Shown here piece after piece: positions 8,708-18,310 of a stretch of DNA of 64,000 nt (its first letter is position 1; each line of letters opens with the position of its first letter). The notes beneath the pieces are model-generated. The model did not search any database. It was not told the origin of the DNA and saw only the letters and a list, made by a program, of their open reading frames with translations. The position numbers and the translations under genes are program-made. Source of the stretch: Bog-473 sp963730395 (GTDB lineage: Bacteria; Actinomycetota; Acidimicrobiia; Acidimicrobiales; RAAP-2); contig CAVSSK010000006.1 in the NCBI GenBank assembly GCA_963730395.1, positions 434,001 to 498,000 of the forward strand. Reading direction: 5' to 3'.

Positions 8708-9175
8708 CCCGACCGCGGGTGCTGGTCTTCGCCATCGCCGCAGTCGTGGTGGTGGCGGATCGGGTGACCACGACGCTCGCCATCGACCACCTGCATGATG
8801 TCCGGCACCTGTGGGGGCCGGTTCGGGCTGGCTATGACGTTCAACTCCGGCTTCGCCTTCAGCCTCTTCAGCGGCCGGGCAATCGCGGTGACGATCCTCT
8901 TGTGCATCGGAGTAGTGGTGCTGGCCTTCGTCGTGGCCCAGGTCAAGACGGTGCCACTGGCCGTTGGCGCTGGGCTGGTGCTCGGGGGCGCTATCGGGAA
9001 CCTGAGCGAGCGGATCGTCGGCGTGCACGGTGGTCGGGTGCCTGACTTCATCACCCTCGACTACTGGCCGACCTTCAACGTGGCCGATGCGTGTGTGACC
9101 GTGGGTGTGATCATCCTGGTTGCCTCGCTGCTGTTCGGTGGCCGCTCCGAGGTGGAGCAGCGGGGCGCGGGGTGA
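8704..9175 (+). CDS. lspA: LspA, prolipoprotein signal peptidase (one frameshift)
   Basis: LspA is the membrane aspartyl protease that cleaves lipoprotein signal peptides. Four membrane segments are visible, with ADRVTTTLAIDHL, the NSGFAFSL motif, GGAIGNLSER, GGRVPDFI and FNVADACVTVG. The Asp residues of PDF and NVAD are present; NLSER has Glu where N-L-x-D-R is more usual. The frame changes at about 8815-8822 in a run of five G: LWG continues as RFGLAMTFNSG one frame over, so one G appears extra. The TTG start at 8704 overlaps the preceding stop (TTGA). About 156 residues is normal. Confidence 0.88.
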
Positions 9176-10211
9176 GCGGCCGTCGGGGGCCGGGCTCCGG
9201 GGCCGGGTCTGGACCTGGGACAGGCGCTGCGTCTGAGTCCCGCTCCGGGTCGAGTGGCGGGGGAGTGTCTCCCCAGCCGGATCCGCCGCAGGTCGGAGAG
9301 ACGATCTCGACGGATGTCCCGGCACTGCTCGCAGGTGTGCGGGTCGACCGTGGCGTCGCCATGGTGGCCAACGTCTCACGGGGTGTGGCGGCCGAGCTGA
9401 TCGAGGCCGGCCGCGTGCTCGTCGACGGCGTGGCCGTGGCGGCCGGGCGGGTCACTCTGCGTGAGGGAGCGACGATCACCGTGCTCCTGCCGGAACCGCG
9501 CGGAGCGGAGGTGGCGGCGGAGCCGGGCGTGCTCTTCGGGGTCGTCTATGCCGACCCGCTGGTCGCCGTGGTCGACAAGCCGGCGGGACTCGTGGTGCAC
9601 CCGGGGGCCGGGCACGACCAAGGAACGCTCGTGGGGGGCCTGCTGTCCCGCTTCCCTGACCTCGCGGACCTGGTGACGGCCGGCGTGTGCGCTCCTGACC
9701 GGCCGGGGATCGTGCACCGGCTCGACAAGGGGACCTCCGGGCTGCTGGCGGTGGCCCGGACGGCCGATGCGTACCACCATCTGGTGGACCAGCTCGCGAA
9801 CCGGACCATGGAGCGGCGCTACCTGGCCCTCGTGGCCGGCACCGTCGGGGAGGAGCGGGGCGAAATCGAGGCGCCGATCGGTCGTTCGGCCCGGACCCCC
9901 ACCAAGATGGCGGTGACGGCAGCCGGGAAGCCGGCCCGCACGGCCTACACGGTCGTGGAGCGCCGGGACGGCCGACGACGCTGCTCGAGCTCTCCCTCCA
10001 GAGCGGGAGGACCCATCAGATCCGGGTCCACATGGCGGCGGTCGGGCATCCCGTGGTCGGGGACGCCCGCTACGGGGTCGCGGACAAGCGCCTGGGCGCG
10101 GGACGGTTCTTCCTGCACGCCTTCAAGTTGGCGTTCACGCACCCAGGCACGGGCGTCCGGATGGAGTTCGACTCGCCGCTGCCCGAGGACCTCAGGGCGT
10201 ACCTGGACTGA
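9172..10211 (+). CDS. RluA/RluD-family pseudouridine synthase (one frameshift)
   Basis: This enzyme makes pseudouridine in RNA, most likely 23S rRNA. After a Gly/Ser-rich 40-residue start come an S4 RNA-binding domain (residues about 50-105, VSRGVAAELIEAGRVLVDG) and the catalytic domain with VVDKPAGLVVHPGAG and GIVHRLDKGTSGLL, whose Asp is catalytic. The frame changes near 9974: VERRDG is followed one frame over by TTLLELSLQSGRTHQIRVHM, as if one C were missing. The corrected C-terminus includes GHPVVGDARYG and ends at 10211. GTG 9172 overlaps the lspA stop, placing both in one transcript. Confidence 0.88.
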
Positions 10212-10271
10212 GTCCCCGTCCACGGGCGGCGTCCTGACGCCGGGCCGAGGAGCCCCGCCGTGTGACCCGGG

Positions 10272-11111
10272 TCAGGCGGCCTCGTGGACACCGAGCACGT
10301 CGGCGTCGAAGGACAGTGCCGCGAGCGCTTCCTCCTCTGCCCGGCGGACCCGACGGACTCCGACGCCCAGACGCTCCGCCGTCGACTGGAGCGAGGCAGG
10401 GGAGTCCCCGTCGAAGCCGAAACGCAGCCGGAGCACGTCGCGCTGGAGGCCCGGCAGCCGCTCAACCGCCTCGCGGACCCGGTCGTAGACCATGGTCTGC
10501 TCGACGTCTCCCACGAAATCCGAATCGTCGGGCGCCACGAGCTCGCCCAGGGTGGTGGACGACTCGAGCGCGGCCGGCTGGTCGAGCGACGCAGTCACCC
10601 GCGCCACGTCCTCGAGGGATTCCCTCTCGTCCGCCGTCATGCCGGTCGCCTCGTCCAGCTCCTCTTCCGTCGGAGCGCGGCCCAGTGTGCTGGCGAGCTC
10701 GGACTTGGTCAACTCGAGGCGCTGGATCTGCTCACCGACCTCGAGGGGGATCCGGATGGTGCGACCGTGCTGTTGGACGGCCCGCTGGAGCGCCTGGCGG
10801 ATCCACCAGGTGGCGTAGGTCGAGAAGCGGAAGCCACGCTCCCAATCGAACTTGTCAACGGCACGCATGAGGCCGAACGTGCCTTCCTGCACGAGATCGG
10901 CCATGTCGACCCCGCGGTCCTGATACCGCCGGGCCCAGTGCACCACCAGCCGGAGGTTGGCGGCGACCATCTGCTTGCGCGCGGCATCGTCACCGGCCAC
11001 GACGCGCTTGGCCAATTCGACCTGCTGCTCGTGGTCGGGCATTGGGAAACGGTCGAGGTCCTTCAACATCAACCCCAACGTGTCCGAGGTGCTCACCGCG
11101 CTCTTCATCAT
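10272..11111 (-). CDS. Sigma-70 factor, group 2/3-like
   Basis: A 279-residue RNA polymerase sigma factor. Region 2 is clear: NLRLVVHWARRYQDRG, VDMADLVQEGTFGLMRAVDKF, then the -10 recognition helix FSTYATWWIRQAL; region 3 follows (TIRIPLEV...) and region 4 ends the protein (LPGLQRDVLRLRFGFDG and a helix-turn-helix). It lacks the long region 1.1 of the primary sigma factor, so it is an alternative or accessory factor. It reads away from the phosphatase gene, and the shared 155-bp gap has paired inverted repeats. Two adjacent ATG codons (11111 and 11108) can start it. Confidence 0.9.
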   Translation of the reverse strand: MMKSAVSTSDTLGLMLKDLDRFPMPDHEQQVELAKRVVAGDDAARKQMVAANLRLVVHWARRYQDRGVDMADLVQEGTFGLMRAVDKFDWERGFRFSTYATWWIRQALQRAVQQHGRTIRIPLEVGEQIQRLELTKSELASTLGRAPTEEELDEATGMTADERESLEDVARVTASLDQPAALESSTTLGELVAPDDSDFVGDVEQTMVYDRVREAVERLPGLQRDVLRLRFGFDGDSPASLQSTAERLGVGVRRVRRAEEEALAALSFDADVLGVHEAA

Positions 11112-11149
11112 CGCTCCAGACGCTTTTCTCTCACTCTCAGTCGTACGTA

Positions 11150-11196
11150 CCCGGACCGATCCGGGATGAACCTGACGGGTACAACCCGGATCCGGG
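11150..11196. promoter_or_regulatory. Paired CCCGGA/TCCGGG inverted repeats in a divergent promoter region
   Basis: CCCGGA-CCGA-TCCGGG lies at 11150-11165 and the perfect palindrome CCCGGATCCGGG at 11185-11196, about 33 bp centre to centre. A second pair, GTACCCG at 11147-11153 and CGGGTAC at 11176-11182, is nested with them. The position between divergent genes suits an operator; no binding protein is known. Confidence 0.45.
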
Positions 11197-11266
11197 CCGG
11201 ATCATTCCATGGGGGTGTTCGCACCGAGTTGCGCCGCTCCTGGGCCCCGTGGTGGTCTACGGGCCC

Positions 11267-11845
11267 ATGGCCGGCCGGATGGTGCTCCTCAGGCATGGCG
11301 CCACCGAATGGTCCCTGAGAGGTCAACACACGGGTCGCACCGATATTCCCCTCGTCGACGAAGGTCGCGAGCAGGCCAAAAGGGCAGGTCAGATCCTGCG
11401 CGAGCATGGGTTCAGGTCGTTCGGGCTCGTCCTGACGAGCCCGCTGCGCCGGGCCGCCGAGACATGTGCGCTGGCCGGGTTCGAAGGGGAACTCGAGCCG
11501 GATCTCGTGGAGTGGGACTACGGCGCGTACGAGGGCCTGACCGGCGCCCAGATCCGTGAGCGAAATCCCGGTTGGACCTTGTGGGACGAAGGGGTCCCTG
11601 GCGGTGAGCGGGTATCGGACGTGGGACGCCGCGCCGACCGGGTGATCGAGCGTGCCCGGCGCACAGACGGCGACACCCTGTGCGTCGCGCACGGGCACTT
11701 GCTCCGTGTCCTGGGTGCCCGCTGGCTCCATCTGCCACCCGTGGCCGGTCGGCTCCACCTCTTGCGACCCGCCGGGATCTGCGTGCTGGGCTGGGAGCTC
11801 GAATACCCGGCGATCGAGGTTTGGAACCGGGGTCCCACATCCTGA
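11267..11845 (+). CDS. Histidine phosphatase (phosphoglycerate mutase-like) family protein
   Basis: A small branch-1 histidine phosphatase; the substrate cannot be told from sequence. The phosphohistidine motif LLRHGATEW is at residues 7-15, the second Arg lies in TSPLRRAAET, the general acid in VEWDYGAYEGLTGAQI, and the second catalytic His in CVAHGHLLRVL. 192 residues is usual. ATG 11267 is chosen because the RHG motif should be close to the N-terminus; a GTG a few codons upstream would add a short unconserved extension. It is divergent from the sigma-factor gene. Confidence 0.85.
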   Translation: MAGRMVLLRHGATEWSLRGQHTGRTDIPLVDEGREQAKRAGQILREHGFRSFGLVLTSPLRRAAETCALAGFEGELEPDLVEWDYGAYEGLTGAQIRERNPGWTLWDEGVPGGERVSDVGRRADRVIERARRTDGDTLCVAHGHLLRVLGARWLHLPPVAGRLHLLRPAGICVLGWELEYPAIEVWNRGPTS

Positions 11846-12017
11846 CCGGTCAGGGGCGGGAGGAGTCGGACGAGGCGGGACGATTGCGGGCGAGGCGGGC
11901 GAGGCCGACGAGTCGGGACGAGGCGGGCCCCGGGCGTGGCTGGTCAGGATGCGTCACGGATATGGGCTGGAGCGGACCGAGATCCGGGGCGACGCCCGGG
12001 AGCCGCGGGTCCGGAGC

Positions 12018-12452
12018 TCAGACGGGCGCCGCCACGTTGCCCTGAGCCCGGTCGACCATGTCGGCCAGGCTGAAGGACTGCAGGTGGGTGCGGATTGTCT
12101 CGCCGACGTCGGCCCAGACGGCCAACAGGACGCACTGCCCCTCATGGTCGCAGGCTCCGTTGGCATGGGGCTCACCGAAGTCGCCGGCCGCGATCGGGCC
12201 GTCGACGGCAGAGACGATCTGGGCCAGGGAGATCTCCTCGGGTGGGCGGGCCAGGACGTAGCCGCCCCCGACGCCGCGCTTGGATCGGACGAGCCCGGCG
12301 CCCTTGAGGGCAAGGAGGATCTGCTCGAGGTATGGCTGGGGCAGGCCGGTGCGCTCGGCGATGTCACGCACCGAGGTGGGAGTCCCGGCGCCGTGGAGGG
12401 CCAGGGAGAGGAGCGCCCTGCTGGCGTAGTCACCCCGTGTCGAAACCCTCAC
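12018..12452 (-). CDS. Rrf2-family transcriptional regulator
   Basis: A 144-residue winged-helix regulator of the IscR/NsrR/RsrR group. The N-terminus VRVSTRGDYASRALLSLAL and recognition region TGLPQPYLEQILLALKGAGLV with the GVGGGYVLARP wing are typical. In the cluster region only two cysteines occur (C101 and C107, spaced as C-x5-C), whereas IscR and NsrR have three, so iron-sulphur binding is possible but unproven. The GTG at 12452 is the start because the family begins MRVS/MKLS. It is divergent from the phosphodiesterase gene across 64 bp. Confidence 0.9.
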   Translation of the reverse strand: MRVSTRGDYASRALLSLALHGAGTPTSVRDIAERTGLPQPYLEQILLALKGAGLVRSKRGVGGGYVLARPPEEISLAQIVSAVDGPIAAGDFGEPHANGACDHEGQCVLLAVWADVGETIRTHLQSFSLADMVDRAQGNVAAPV

Positions 12453-12516
12453 AGGAACGGATGCTACCGGCCCCCACGTCGGTGGAGGGGGTGTGTGGGT
12501 CGTAGGGTGTCCCTCC

Positions 12517-13716
12517 GTGAGCGACGGAGCGGCTGCCCAGGCAACCGTGTCGGACCCCGAGGGGGAGGTGGCGGGGACCGAGGGGCGTCCCTCCGTGCCC
12601 CAGCCGCTGCTGCCGGACTGGGGCGGGCCAAGCCTGCATCGGGTGGTGCCGGCCCTGCTGGGCGAGCTGGCGCACCCCGGGGACGCGCCACTTCCGCCGT
12701 GGTTCCCGGCACCGGTGGCCGGCGCGAGCCAGATCGTGCTCCTGGTCGTCGACGGCCTGGGCGCGGAGCAGCTGCGGGAGCGCCGCGGGCTGGCCCCCGT
12801 TCTGGCGGGCGGCAGCGGGGGGCCGATCACGTCGGTCGCGCCGAGCACCACCGCCTGTGCACTGACCACGCTCGTGACAGGAAGGGTGCCAGCCGAGCAC
12901 GGTGTGGTGGGCTACCGGGTGGCCCACGACGGCGAGGTCATGAACGTCCTGCAGTGGTCGCTGCGCGGTGCCGACGCCCGCATGCGGGTCCCCGCCCCGG
13001 TGTTCCAGCCGTTCCCGTCCTTCCCCGGGTCGACGGGGCCGGTGCCGGTGGTCACCCGGCAGGACTACGGGCCGACGGGCTTCACCGCCGCGCACCTCGG
13101 CCGCGTGGAGCTGCACCGCTGGCACACCCCGGCCGGGCTCGTGACGTCGGTGCGTGAGCTGGCGGTCGGCGGCAGCCCCTTCGTGTACGCCTACTACGAA
13201 GGCATCGACAAGGTGGCGCACGCCGAGGGGCTGGGCCAGTACTACGACGACGAGCTGCGCGCCGCCGACCGCCTCGTGGGCGACGTGCTCGACGTGCTGC
13301 CCCCGGGGGCCGTCCTCGTCGTCACGGCCGATCACGGCCAGGTCGAGGTCGGAGGGTCCGTCGAGGTGCTCGGTCCGGAGATCATGCAGGGCGTCACGCT
13401 GATCAGCGGCGAGGGGCGGTTCCGCTGGCTGCACGTACGCCCCGGCGCTCTCGCCGACGTCACCGAGACGGCGGCCGCCCTGCACGGCGAGGTGGCCTGG
13501 GTCCGGACCAAGGACCAGATCATCGAGGAGGGATGGCTCGGCGGCGTGCCCTCGGCGACGGTGGCGGCACGACTGGGTGACGTGGTCCTCGTGCCGTTCG
13601 CCCCGACTGCCTTCCTCGACCCGGCCGACACGGGTGAGCTCCGCCTCAAGGCCCGGCACGGGTCGCTCACTCCTGCCGAGATGCTGATACCCCTGCTCGC
13701 CTGGCGCATCTCGTGA
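12517..13716 (+). CDS. Alkaline phosphatase superfamily protein (type I phosphodiesterase/nucleotide pyrophosphatase-like)
   Basis: The fold is recognised by metal-site motifs in order: LLVVDGLGAEQL, PSTTACALTTLVTGRVPAEHG with the probable nucleophilic Thr, YYEGIDKVAHAEG, VVTADHGQVEV and LKARHGSLTPAEM. These are the two-zinc ligands of nucleotide pyrophosphatase-like enzymes. The physiological substrate is unknown. GTG 12517 is taken as the start; an in-frame GTG at 12493 is also possible. About 400 residues, no membrane segment or clear signal peptide. Confidence 0.8.
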   Translation: MSDGAAAQATVSDPEGEVAGTEGRPSVPQPLLPDWGGPSLHRVVPALLGELAHPGDAPLPPWFPAPVAGASQIVLLVVDGLGAEQLRERRGLAPVLAGGSGGPITSVAPSTTACALTTLVTGRVPAEHGVVGYRVAHDGEVMNVLQWSLRGADARMRVPAPVFQPFPSFPGSTGPVPVVTRQDYGPTGFTAAHLGRVELHRWHTPAGLVTSVRELAVGGSPFVYAYYEGIDKVAHAEGLGQYYDDELRAADRLVGDVLDVLPPGAVLVVTADHGQVEVGGSVEVLGPEIMQGVTLISGEGRFRWLHVRPGALADVTETAAALHGEVAWVRTKDQIIEEGWLGGVPSATVAARLGDVVLVPFAPTAFLDPADTGELRLKARHGSLTPAEMLIPLLAWRIS

Positions 13717-13814
13717 GGGTCCCCGCCGGGTGGCAACATTGGACCATGCCAGGGGACGAGTCGGGGCGCGGGGGAATGGATCCATTCGAAGGGCCGACGG
13801 GTAGGGAAGGCAGC

Positions 13815-14327
13815 ATGGCTGACGCGACGAACTTTGGAACCGGCAACGAGACGGACGAGGACGGGGCGGGGGCAATCGCTCCCGACGAGGTCCTGGCCGC
13901 CGTGGAGCGTGACGGGGACGCCGAGGCGCGCACCGAGTCGGTGAACGAGCCCGCCAAGGTGCTCCGCATCGGATCGATGGTGAAGACGCTGCTCGACGAG
14001 GTTCGGGCCGCGCCCCTCGACGAGAAGAGCCGGGTGCGGCTACGCGAAATCTACGAGCAGTCGATCCAAGACCTGTCCGAAGGGCTGTCGCCGGACTTGG
14101 TGGCCGAGCTCGAGCGCATGGCGCCACCCTTCGACGTGGACGCTCCGAGCGAAGCCGAGTTGCGTATCGCGCAGGCCCAATTGGTCGGGTGGTTGGAGGG
14201 GCTGTTCCACGGGATCCAGGCCACGCTCATGTCGCAACAGATGGCGGCGCGGGCCCAGCTCGAGGAGATGCGCCAGCGTGGCCTGCCATCGGCCAGCGAG
14301 ACGGGACGCACCGGCGCGTACCTGTGA
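13815..14327 (+). CDS. bpa: Bacterial proteasome activator Bpa/PafE
   Basis: Bpa (PafE, DUF2587) forms an ATP-independent dodecameric ring that opens the 20S proteasome gate. The 170-residue product carries the family core: LRIGSMVKTLLDEVRAAPLD, then LREIYEQSIQDLSEGLSPDL and AELRIAQAQLVGWLEGLFHG, and a helical MSQQMAARAQLEEMRQRGLP. It ends GAYL; the mycobacterial protein ends GQYL, the motif that docks in the proteasome alpha-ring. ATG 13815 follows an agggaagg site; upstream in-frame ATGs at 13746 and 13776 are alternatives. Its presence implies a 20S proteasome elsewhere in this genome. Confidence 0.93.
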   Translation: MADATNFGTGNETDEDGAGAIAPDEVLAAVERDGDAEARTESVNEPAKVLRIGSMVKTLLDEVRAAPLDEKSRVRLREIYEQSIQDLSEGLSPDLVAELERMAPPFDVDAPSEAELRIAQAQLVGWLEGLFHGIQATLMSQQMAARAQLEEMRQRGLPSASETGRTGAYL

Positions 14328-14601
14328 CAGGAGGGACGAGACCTCGGCGAACCGGGCCACGGGAGGACGCTGGAGCGAGCCCTTCTGGGAGGGAGTGCTC
14401 CGCCCGATCGAACGCCTCTTCGTGCTCCTCGGCCCGCTCCGGATCCCCGACGTGCTCCCTCCCCCTGTGGGGCAGGAAGCGACAGGCGCTGCATGACAAG
14501 GCGGCCCGATCGGTGGCCCTGGGGGTCCGTCCCGCGGGCTAGATTGCTGGGTCCCGGGGGAATCACACCGGTGTAAGTTTGACGTGGCGAAAGGAGGGCC
14601 G
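14328..14601. other. Gap between bpa and dnaE
   Basis: About 270 bp without a supported gene. A short open stretch to 14496 reads PFWEGVLRPIERLFVLLGPL, amphipathic in part, but it has no good start or ribosome-binding site. No tRNA or clear terminator is seen. Confidence 0.4.
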
Positions 14602-17600
14602 GTGTCGGAGCGGTCGTTTACGCATCTGCACACCCACACCGAGTTCTCCATGCTGGACGGGGCCGCCCGGGTGGGGGATCTCGTCGCGGCGGCCGTGGCC
14701 GACGGCCAGCCTGCGCTCGGCATCACGGACCACGGGAACATGTACGGGGTCCTCGACTTCTACAAGGCGTGTCGTGACCAGGGTGTCGTCCCGATCATCG
14801 GCACCGAGTCCTACATGGCGGGCGAGTCGCGCCACGAGCGCCCGGTGCGCCGGGGCAGGGTCGACGACACCGGCGGTGACGTCGACGGGGGTCAGAAGCT
14901 CTACTACCACCTGACGCTCCTGGCCGAGACTGTCGAGGGCTACCGCAACCTGATGCAGCTGTCCTCGGCCGCCTACCTCGAGGGCTACTACTACAAGCCC
15001 CGGGTCGACTGGGAACTGCTCGAGCGCCACCACTCGGGCCTGATCGCCACCACGGGCTGCCTGGGAGGGGTGGTCCTCCAGGCGCTGCTGTCCGGCGACG
15101 AGGCGGAGGCCGAGCGGCGGGCCGCTCGGCTGCAGGACATCTTCGGGCGGGACAACCTCTTCGTCGAGCTGCAGGATCACGGGATCGCCGACCAGCACAG
15201 GACGAATCCTCAGCTGATTCAGATCGCCCGCCGCCTGAACGCCCCGCTGCTGGCGACCAACGACAGCCACTACACCCACCGCGAGGACGCCGTCGCCCAC
15301 GACGCGTTGCTGTGCGTGCAGACCGGCGCCCTGCTCTCCGACACCAACCGCTTCAAGTTCGAGGGCACGGAGCACTACCTCAAGACGGCGGCCGAGATGC
15401 GCCACCTCTTCCGGGAGGTCCCCGAGGCGTGCGACAACACGCTGCTGATCGCGGAGCGGGCCGACGTCCAGATAGAGCTCGGGAAGCCGAGCCTGCCCGA
15501 GTTCCCGGTGCCGGACCGGTTCACGGGCGAGAGCTACGAGGAGCGGGCGCTCGCCTACCTGCGCGACCTGACGATGGACGGTGCGCGGCAGCGCTACGGG
15601 TCGCCGCTCCCACCCGAGGTCGTCGAACGGCTCGACTACGAGCTCGGTGTCATCGGCAACATGGGATTCGCCGCCTATTTCCTCGTCGTGTGGGACCTCA
15701 TCCGCTTCGCCCGCGAGTCCGGGATCCGGGTCGGCCCGGGCCGGGGCTCGGCGGCCGGGTGCTGCGTCGCCTACTGCCTGCGCATCGTGGACCTCGACCC
15801 GATCCGCTACGACCTCCTCTTCGAGCGCTTCTTGAACCCGGGTCGCAAGCAGATGCCAGACATCGACATGGACTTCGACGAGCGCTACCGCGCCGACGTG
15901 ATGCGCTACGCCGCCGAGAAGTACGGCAGCGACCGGGTGGCCCAGGTGATCACCTTCTCGACGATCAAGGCCCGGGCCGCCGTGCGCGACGCGGCCCGGG
16001 TACTGGGCAAGCCCTACATCGTGGGGGACAAGATCGCCAAGGCCATGCCGCCGCTCGTGATGGGCCGTGACACGCCGCTGGCACCCTGCCTGACCAAGAC
16101 GGAGGGCCACGAGGACGGCTTCGCCGCCGCAGCGGAGCTGCGCACGATGTACGAGACCGACCCCGACGCCAAGGAGGTCATCGACGTCGCGCTGGGCCTC
16201 GAGGGCCTGCGGCGCCAGGACGGCATCCATGCGGCGGCCGTCGTCATCTCCCGTGACCCGCTCACCGACTACCTGCCGATCCAGCGCAAGCCCGACGCCG
16301 GGGGCGTCCCCGAGGACGCGCCGATCGTCACCCAGTACGAAATGCACGGGGTCGAGGACCTCGGGCTGCTCAAGATGGACTTCCTCGGCCTGCGCAACCT
16401 GTCGGTGATCGAGCGCGCGCTCGACCTGATAGAGGCTGCCACGGGGGAGCGGCCCGACATCGACAACGTCGACCTCGACGACCAGCCCACTCTCGAGATG
16501 CTGCGGCGGGCGGAGTCCGTGGGCGTGTTCCAGCTCGAGGGTGGCGCCATGCGCCAGACCCTGCGTGCCCTCGCACCGACGAGCTTCGACGACGTGGCCG
16601 CGCTCGTGGCCCTGTACCGGCCGGGCCCGATGGCGGCCAACATGCACCGGGACTACCCCGAGCTCAAGAACGGCCGCAAGGAGCTCACCTACCTGCACCC
16701 GGACATCGAGCCGATCCTGAAGGACACCTACGGGCTGATGCTCTACCAGGAGTCGGTGATGCGGGTGGCGCAGAAGTTCGCCGGCTACACCCTCGAGGAG
16801 GCCGACAACCTCCGTAAGGCCTGCGGCAAGAAGATCCGGGCGATGATCGCCGCGGAGCGCCAGAAGTTCGTCGCAGGATGCGTGACGCAGGGCTACGGGG
16901 AAGAGCTGGGGACCCAACTCTTCGACATCATCGAGCCGTTTGCCGACTACGCGTTCAACAAGTCCCACTCCTACGGCTACGGGCTCGTGGCGTACCAGAC
17001 CGCGTGGCTCAAGGCGCACTACCCGGTCGAGTACATGGCGGCCCTGCTCACCTCGGTCAAGGACAACAAGGACAAGACAGCGGTGTACCTCGCCGAGTGC
17101 CGCTCCATGGGGATCGACGTGATGGTCCCCGACGTGAACCGCTCGGTGGCCGAGTTCGCGCCCGACCGCAGCGACGACCGCGACCCGTCCCGGCCGGCCA
17201 TCGTCTTCGGCCTCGCCGCCGTGCGCAACGTGGGCGAGAGCCTGGTGGAGCGGATCGTGGCCGAGCGCGCCGCCAACGGCCCCTTCGCCGACATCTTCGA
17301 CTTCTGCCAGCGGGTGGACCCCGTCGTGCTGAACAAGCGCACCATGGAGTCCCTGGTGAAGGCGGGCGCCTTCGACTCGCTGGGTCACCCCCGCCAGGGG
17401 CTGTGCCTCGTGCTCGAGAACGTGGTCGACCGGACCCTCGAGCGGCGCCGGGAGCACGACCTCGGGATCACGACGCTGTTCGCCGCCTTCGAGGAGGAGC
17501 AGGCCGACCCGGGGTGGGGCGGAGCCAAGGTGGCCGTCCCCGACACCGAGTTCGACAAGGCACAGCGGCTGGCCTTCGAGAAGGAGATGCTCGGCCTCTA

Positions 17601-18183
17601 CGTCAGCGACCACCCCCTGATGGGCTACGAAGCCGCCTTGGCCCGGCACACCGACAGCACGCTGTCGGACATGAGGGAGGACGACCCCTCGACGACGGGA
17701 GACCGGTCGCCCGTGCGGATGGTGGGAGGGGTCGTGACCGACCTGCGCCGGTCCTACACGAAGAAGGGCGATCTGATGGCCCGCTTCGTGCTCGAGGATC
17801 TCCAGGCCGCCATGGAGGTCTTCGTGTTCCCGAAGACGATGGCCGAGTACGGCGCCCTGATCGAGAACGACGCCATCGTCGTGGTCCGGGGCCGGCTCGA
17901 CACCCGGGAGGACGAGCCCAAGATCGTGTGCATGGAGGTCTCGCGCCCGGTCCTCGAGCGCGGACAAGAGGACCTCCACATCACGCTCCCTCTCGGGGTG
18001 CTCACCGACGCCAAGGTCGATGGCCTCAAGGAGGTCCTGAGCGGCCACCCGGGGCACTCGCCGGTGCTGCTGCACGTGGGGGCCAAGGTCCTCCGGCTGC
18101 CTCCCGAGTTCAACGTCGACTGCCGCAACGGGGTTGTCGGGGAGCTCAAGCGACTCCTCGGTCAGACTGCCGTCCTGTCTTAA
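14602..18183 (+). CDS. dnaE: DNA polymerase III alpha subunit, DnaE1
   Basis: The replicative polymerase of the holoenzyme. The 1193-residue product begins with a PHP domain (HLHTHTEFSMLDGAAR near residue 8), then the polymerase core with the catalytic aspartates in PDIDMDFDER (about residues 420 and 422) and GPGRGSAAG, the beta-clamp and helix-hairpin-helix region, and a C-terminal OB domain (RMVGGVVTDLRRSYTKKGD). The C-terminal clamp and tau regions end at LLGQTAVLS. GTG 14602 follows AGGAGG at 14592-14597, though spacing is short; GTG 14584 would add six residues and lacks a site. Reading frame is intact throughout. Confidence 0.96.
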   Translation: MSERSFTHLHTHTEFSMLDGAARVGDLVAAAVADGQPALGITDHGNMYGVLDFYKACRDQGVVPIIGTESYMAGESRHERPVRRGRVDDTGGDVDGGQKLYYHLTLLAETVEGYRNLMQLSSAAYLEGYYYKPRVDWELLERHHSGLIATTGCLGGVVLQALLSGDEAEAERRAARLQDIFGRDNLFVELQDHGIADQHRTNPQLIQIARRLNAPLLATNDSHYTHREDAVAHDALLCVQTGALLSDTNRFKFEGTEHYLKTAAEMRHLFREVPEACDNTLLIAERADVQIELGKPSLPEFPVPDRFTGESYEERALAYLRDLTMDGARQRYGSPLPPEVVERLDYELGVIGNMGFAAYFLVVWDLIRFARESGIRVGPGRGSAAGCCVAYCLRIVDLDPIRYDLLFERFLNPGRKQMPDIDMDFDERYRADVMRYAAEKYGSDRVAQVITFSTIKARAAVRDAARVLGKPYIVGDKIAKAMPPLVMGRDTPLAPCLTKTEGHEDGFAAAAELRTMYETDPDAKEVIDVALGLEGLRRQDGIHAAAVVISRDPLTDYLPIQRKPDAGGVPEDAPIVTQYEMHGVEDLGLLKMDFLGLRNLSVIERALDLIEAATGERPDIDNVDLDDQPTLEMLRRAESVGVFQLEGGAMRQTLRALAPTSFDDVAALVALYRPGPMAANMHRDYPELKNGRKELTYLHPDIEPILKDTYGLMLYQESVMRVAQKFAGYTLEEADNLRKACGKKIRAMIAAERQKFVAGCVTQGYGEELGTQLFDIIEPFADYAFNKSHSYGYGLVAYQTAWLKAHYPVEYMAALLTSVKDNKDKTAVYLAECRSMGIDVMVPDVNRSVAEFAPDRSDDRDPSRPAIVFGLAAVRNVGESLVERIVAERAANGPFADIFDFCQRVDPVVLNKRTMESLVKAGAFDSLGHPRQGLCLVLENVVDRTLERRREHDLGITTLFAAFEEEQADPGWGGAKVAVPDTEFDKAQRLAFEKEMLGLYVSDHPLMGYEAALARHTDSTLSDMREDDPSTTGDRSPVRMVGGVVTDLRRSYTKKGDLMARFVLEDLQAAMEVFVFPKTMAEYGALIENDAIVVVRGRLDTREDEPKIVCMEVSRPVLERGQEDLHITLPLGVLTDAKVDGLKEVLSGHPGHSPVLLHVGAKVLRLPPEFNVDCRNGVVGELKRLLGQTAVLS

Positions 18184-18310
18184 AGAAGGTGGCGGCCCCG
18201 TCATAATTGGGCGCTGACCAGGTGCGCAGGGGGCCGGGGAGGGCCGCTTCTCGGCCCTGACGCCCGGTGCCGGTTAGGAACGCACCGAGCGCAGCCGGTA
18301 GACTCACTGC

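Noticed and set aside
14329..14496. Small gene between bpa and dnaE
   Set aside because: No start codon with a ribosome-binding site at the right place; only a short hydrophobic stretch.
14563..18204. A 1213-residue open frame on the minus strand opposite dnaE
   Set aside because: It mirrors the third-position GC bias of dnaE. It has no family motifs or ribosome-binding site, while dnaE is certain.
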